A stretch of DNA of 64,000 nucleotides from Acanthornis magna (lineage: Eukaryota > Chordata > Aves > Passeriformes > Acanthizidae): positions 6,138,001 through 6,202,000 of the forward strand of contig JAWUZG010000001.1 in NCBI GenBank assembly GCA_036785705.1. The letters run 5' to 3'. Of the stretch, positions 62,581 through 64,000 are shown in pieces. A program made the position numbers and the translations under genes. Position 1 is the first letter of the stretch, and every line of letters begins with the position of its first letter. The notes below the pieces were generated by a model. That model was not told the origin of the DNA and did no database searches. It saw nothing but the letters and a program-made list of their open reading frames with translations.

Positions 62581-64000
62581 TGAAAAGAAAGAGGGGCTCC
62601 TAAAATCTAGTAAGCAAAGTATTTCCAATGGAATTGGGAATTACAAAGTGAGGCATAAGGCAGTCATAAAATCACAGGTTCAACAGTTCTGTGAACTGGG
62701 AAATGCTGTTGGAAAGGTCTGGGGAAGATGCAAAGAGGTGCCAGCCCAGCACCAGTGAGGATGCTGAGCACCACTTCCCCAATCAAGTCTTAAAACAAGT
62801 TTCTTTATCACCTACCAGGATTCAGGCTTCCAAGTAAGCAGGTAAGAATTTTGTGCAGCGCTGTAAAACTCCTGCAGCTTCCTACTTCTGATACAAAGCT
62901 CTGCGAACACAGTGCAAAGTTCTGGTGTCCCTGCTGTGGTTCAGGAGACAGAGCTGCTGACTTTTACTCTGGAAAAAAGCTGAAGCAACACAATCTGAAA
63001 GAAGTCTCAGGTTAGTGGTGCAGATGGCTCACGGAGCTCAGTACGAGTGTGTGGTGGGGTGTCCTTTCCTTTCATTCCACACAGATGATCTCCCACTCAT
63101 CACAGCTCATGCCATAGGAAAATCCTATTTTGAGTTGTGTAGCAGCAAGACAGTAGTAAGCAACCGCAAAACTGTAAATTTAGAAATACAACCTCATATG
63201 AAAATCAGAACTGGTAAAAGAAAGTGAGCTTTGGTGGGAAAATAAACCACTTTTGTATAAATGTACCCAGGGACAAGGCAAAGAGTGATGTAAAACAGCA
63301 AATATATTCTATTACAACAGTGAATAATTTACTCCTTCAGTGTTTTCCATGTGACATCAGCAGGCCTTATAATGAATGTACATGCCACTAAAATGTGACC
63401 AGATTGAAACACAGCCACATTTATGCTGATAGAACGTATTTCCATCCAAAAATGGTTAGGTATAAACATCAGGGAGTCTTACTATATTATTATGTATTAT
63501 ATATTATCTAGTCAGTGAGTTATTGTGCACTGGTGAGGGCAGATGAGACAGATTCTTTGTAGCCATTGCTTTCCTCTCCCTTTTTTTGTTTTTTTTAATT
63601 GTTTGTTTGTTGGGGTGGGGGTGGTTAATGTTTTTCTCTTTTTGTTTTGTTGCTGTTGATGTTCTCTATGGGTTTGTATTTAATGTCTTTGGCCTCTAGA
63701 GAGAATTTTACTGTATATTTTACACTGGGTTTAAGTATAATAACTTTTAAGTGTCTTAACATACACGGTCCTAAATATCTACAATTTCTCTTCTGCTTTA
63801 TGGAATTACTTGAATGCATTTTCAAGGGAAAATGTCAGTGTAAAGGAAAATGTGTAGCAACCTTAGATCTGTATTGTTGTTTCCTTTGTGCTTCAAACAA
63901 GGCAACAAATTTTAATACAATAAAGGGCAAGTGAAGATATTAAAAAGGAAACATCAGACCTCTACAAACTACTACCTCATTTACATGCTTAATATTGTAG
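62581..64000 (+). other. SEMA3E intron 1, window end
   Basis: AT-rich intronic DNA with one low-complexity tract near 63.6 kb. The open frames at 63015-63227 and 63647-63934 are unrecognised. Intron 1 is still running at the window edge. Confidence 0.6.
63569..63657 (+). repeat. T/G-rich low-complexity tract
   Basis: CCCTTTTTTTG, T8, GTTTGTTTGTTGGGGTGGGG and TTTTTGTTTTG segments. The base composition resembles the 37.2 kb tract. It is a simple sequence with no coding role. Confidence 0.85.

Noticed and set aside
1..64000. CRISPR arrays, operons, phage or intact endogenous retroviruses
   Set aside because: No regularly spaced repeats, no bacterial gene structure, and no LTR pairs or gag/pol frames were seen.

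Overview
The window looks like avian nuclear DNA. It is AT-rich, CpG-poor and almost gene-free, and it has a low density of interspersed repeats. It holds one clear CR1 retrotransposon tail (about 36.79-37.02 kb) ending in the repeated ATTCTATG-type terminus typical of birds and other sauropsids. There is no bacterial-style gene packing. Nearly all open frames are short and have no recognisable protein content. I cannot name the species.

The one real coding feature I can support is the first coding exon of SEMA3E (semaphorin 3E) on the + strand, 20379-20493. It encodes the signal peptide and the first mature residues, and ends in a consensus GT donor. Its residues match the start of vertebrate SEMA3E almost without gaps (HTADT...PRLRLSHK). 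Bases 1 to about 20.1 kb are therefore the 5' intergenic flank. From known vertebrate synteny, SEMA3A lies further upstream in the same orientation, but it is not visible here. Bases 20494-64000 are the 5' part of a very long intron 1. I looked for exon 2 (ELLNLNRTS... in human) and did not see it, so the gene continues beyond the window.

The proximal promoter region (about 19.7-20.38 kb) is not a CpG island. It carries an E-box (CACGTG), a 51-nt pure pyrimidine tract, a TATAAA overlapping a SOX-like AACAATTGT, and two small upstream ORFs before a strong Kozak ATG.

The rest is noncoding. It contains a 139-nt homopurine GGAA/GAAA microsatellite (7.85-7.99 kb), a 36-nt poly-T (9.6 kb) that could be the tail of a minus-strand retrocopy, and A-, T-, G/T- and TA/TG-rich tracts. 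It also contains several decayed ancient retroelements: five L3/MIR-type 3'-end fragments, a reverse-oriented CR1 at 12.1 kb and a decayed CR1 reverse-transcriptase segment at 62.1 kb. Some perfect short inverted and direct repeats are present too. No tRNA, rRNA, CRISPR array, intact retrovirus or other gene was recognised. I found no convincing new biological system. The main value lies in the SEMA3E promoter and intron 1 as regulatory territory.
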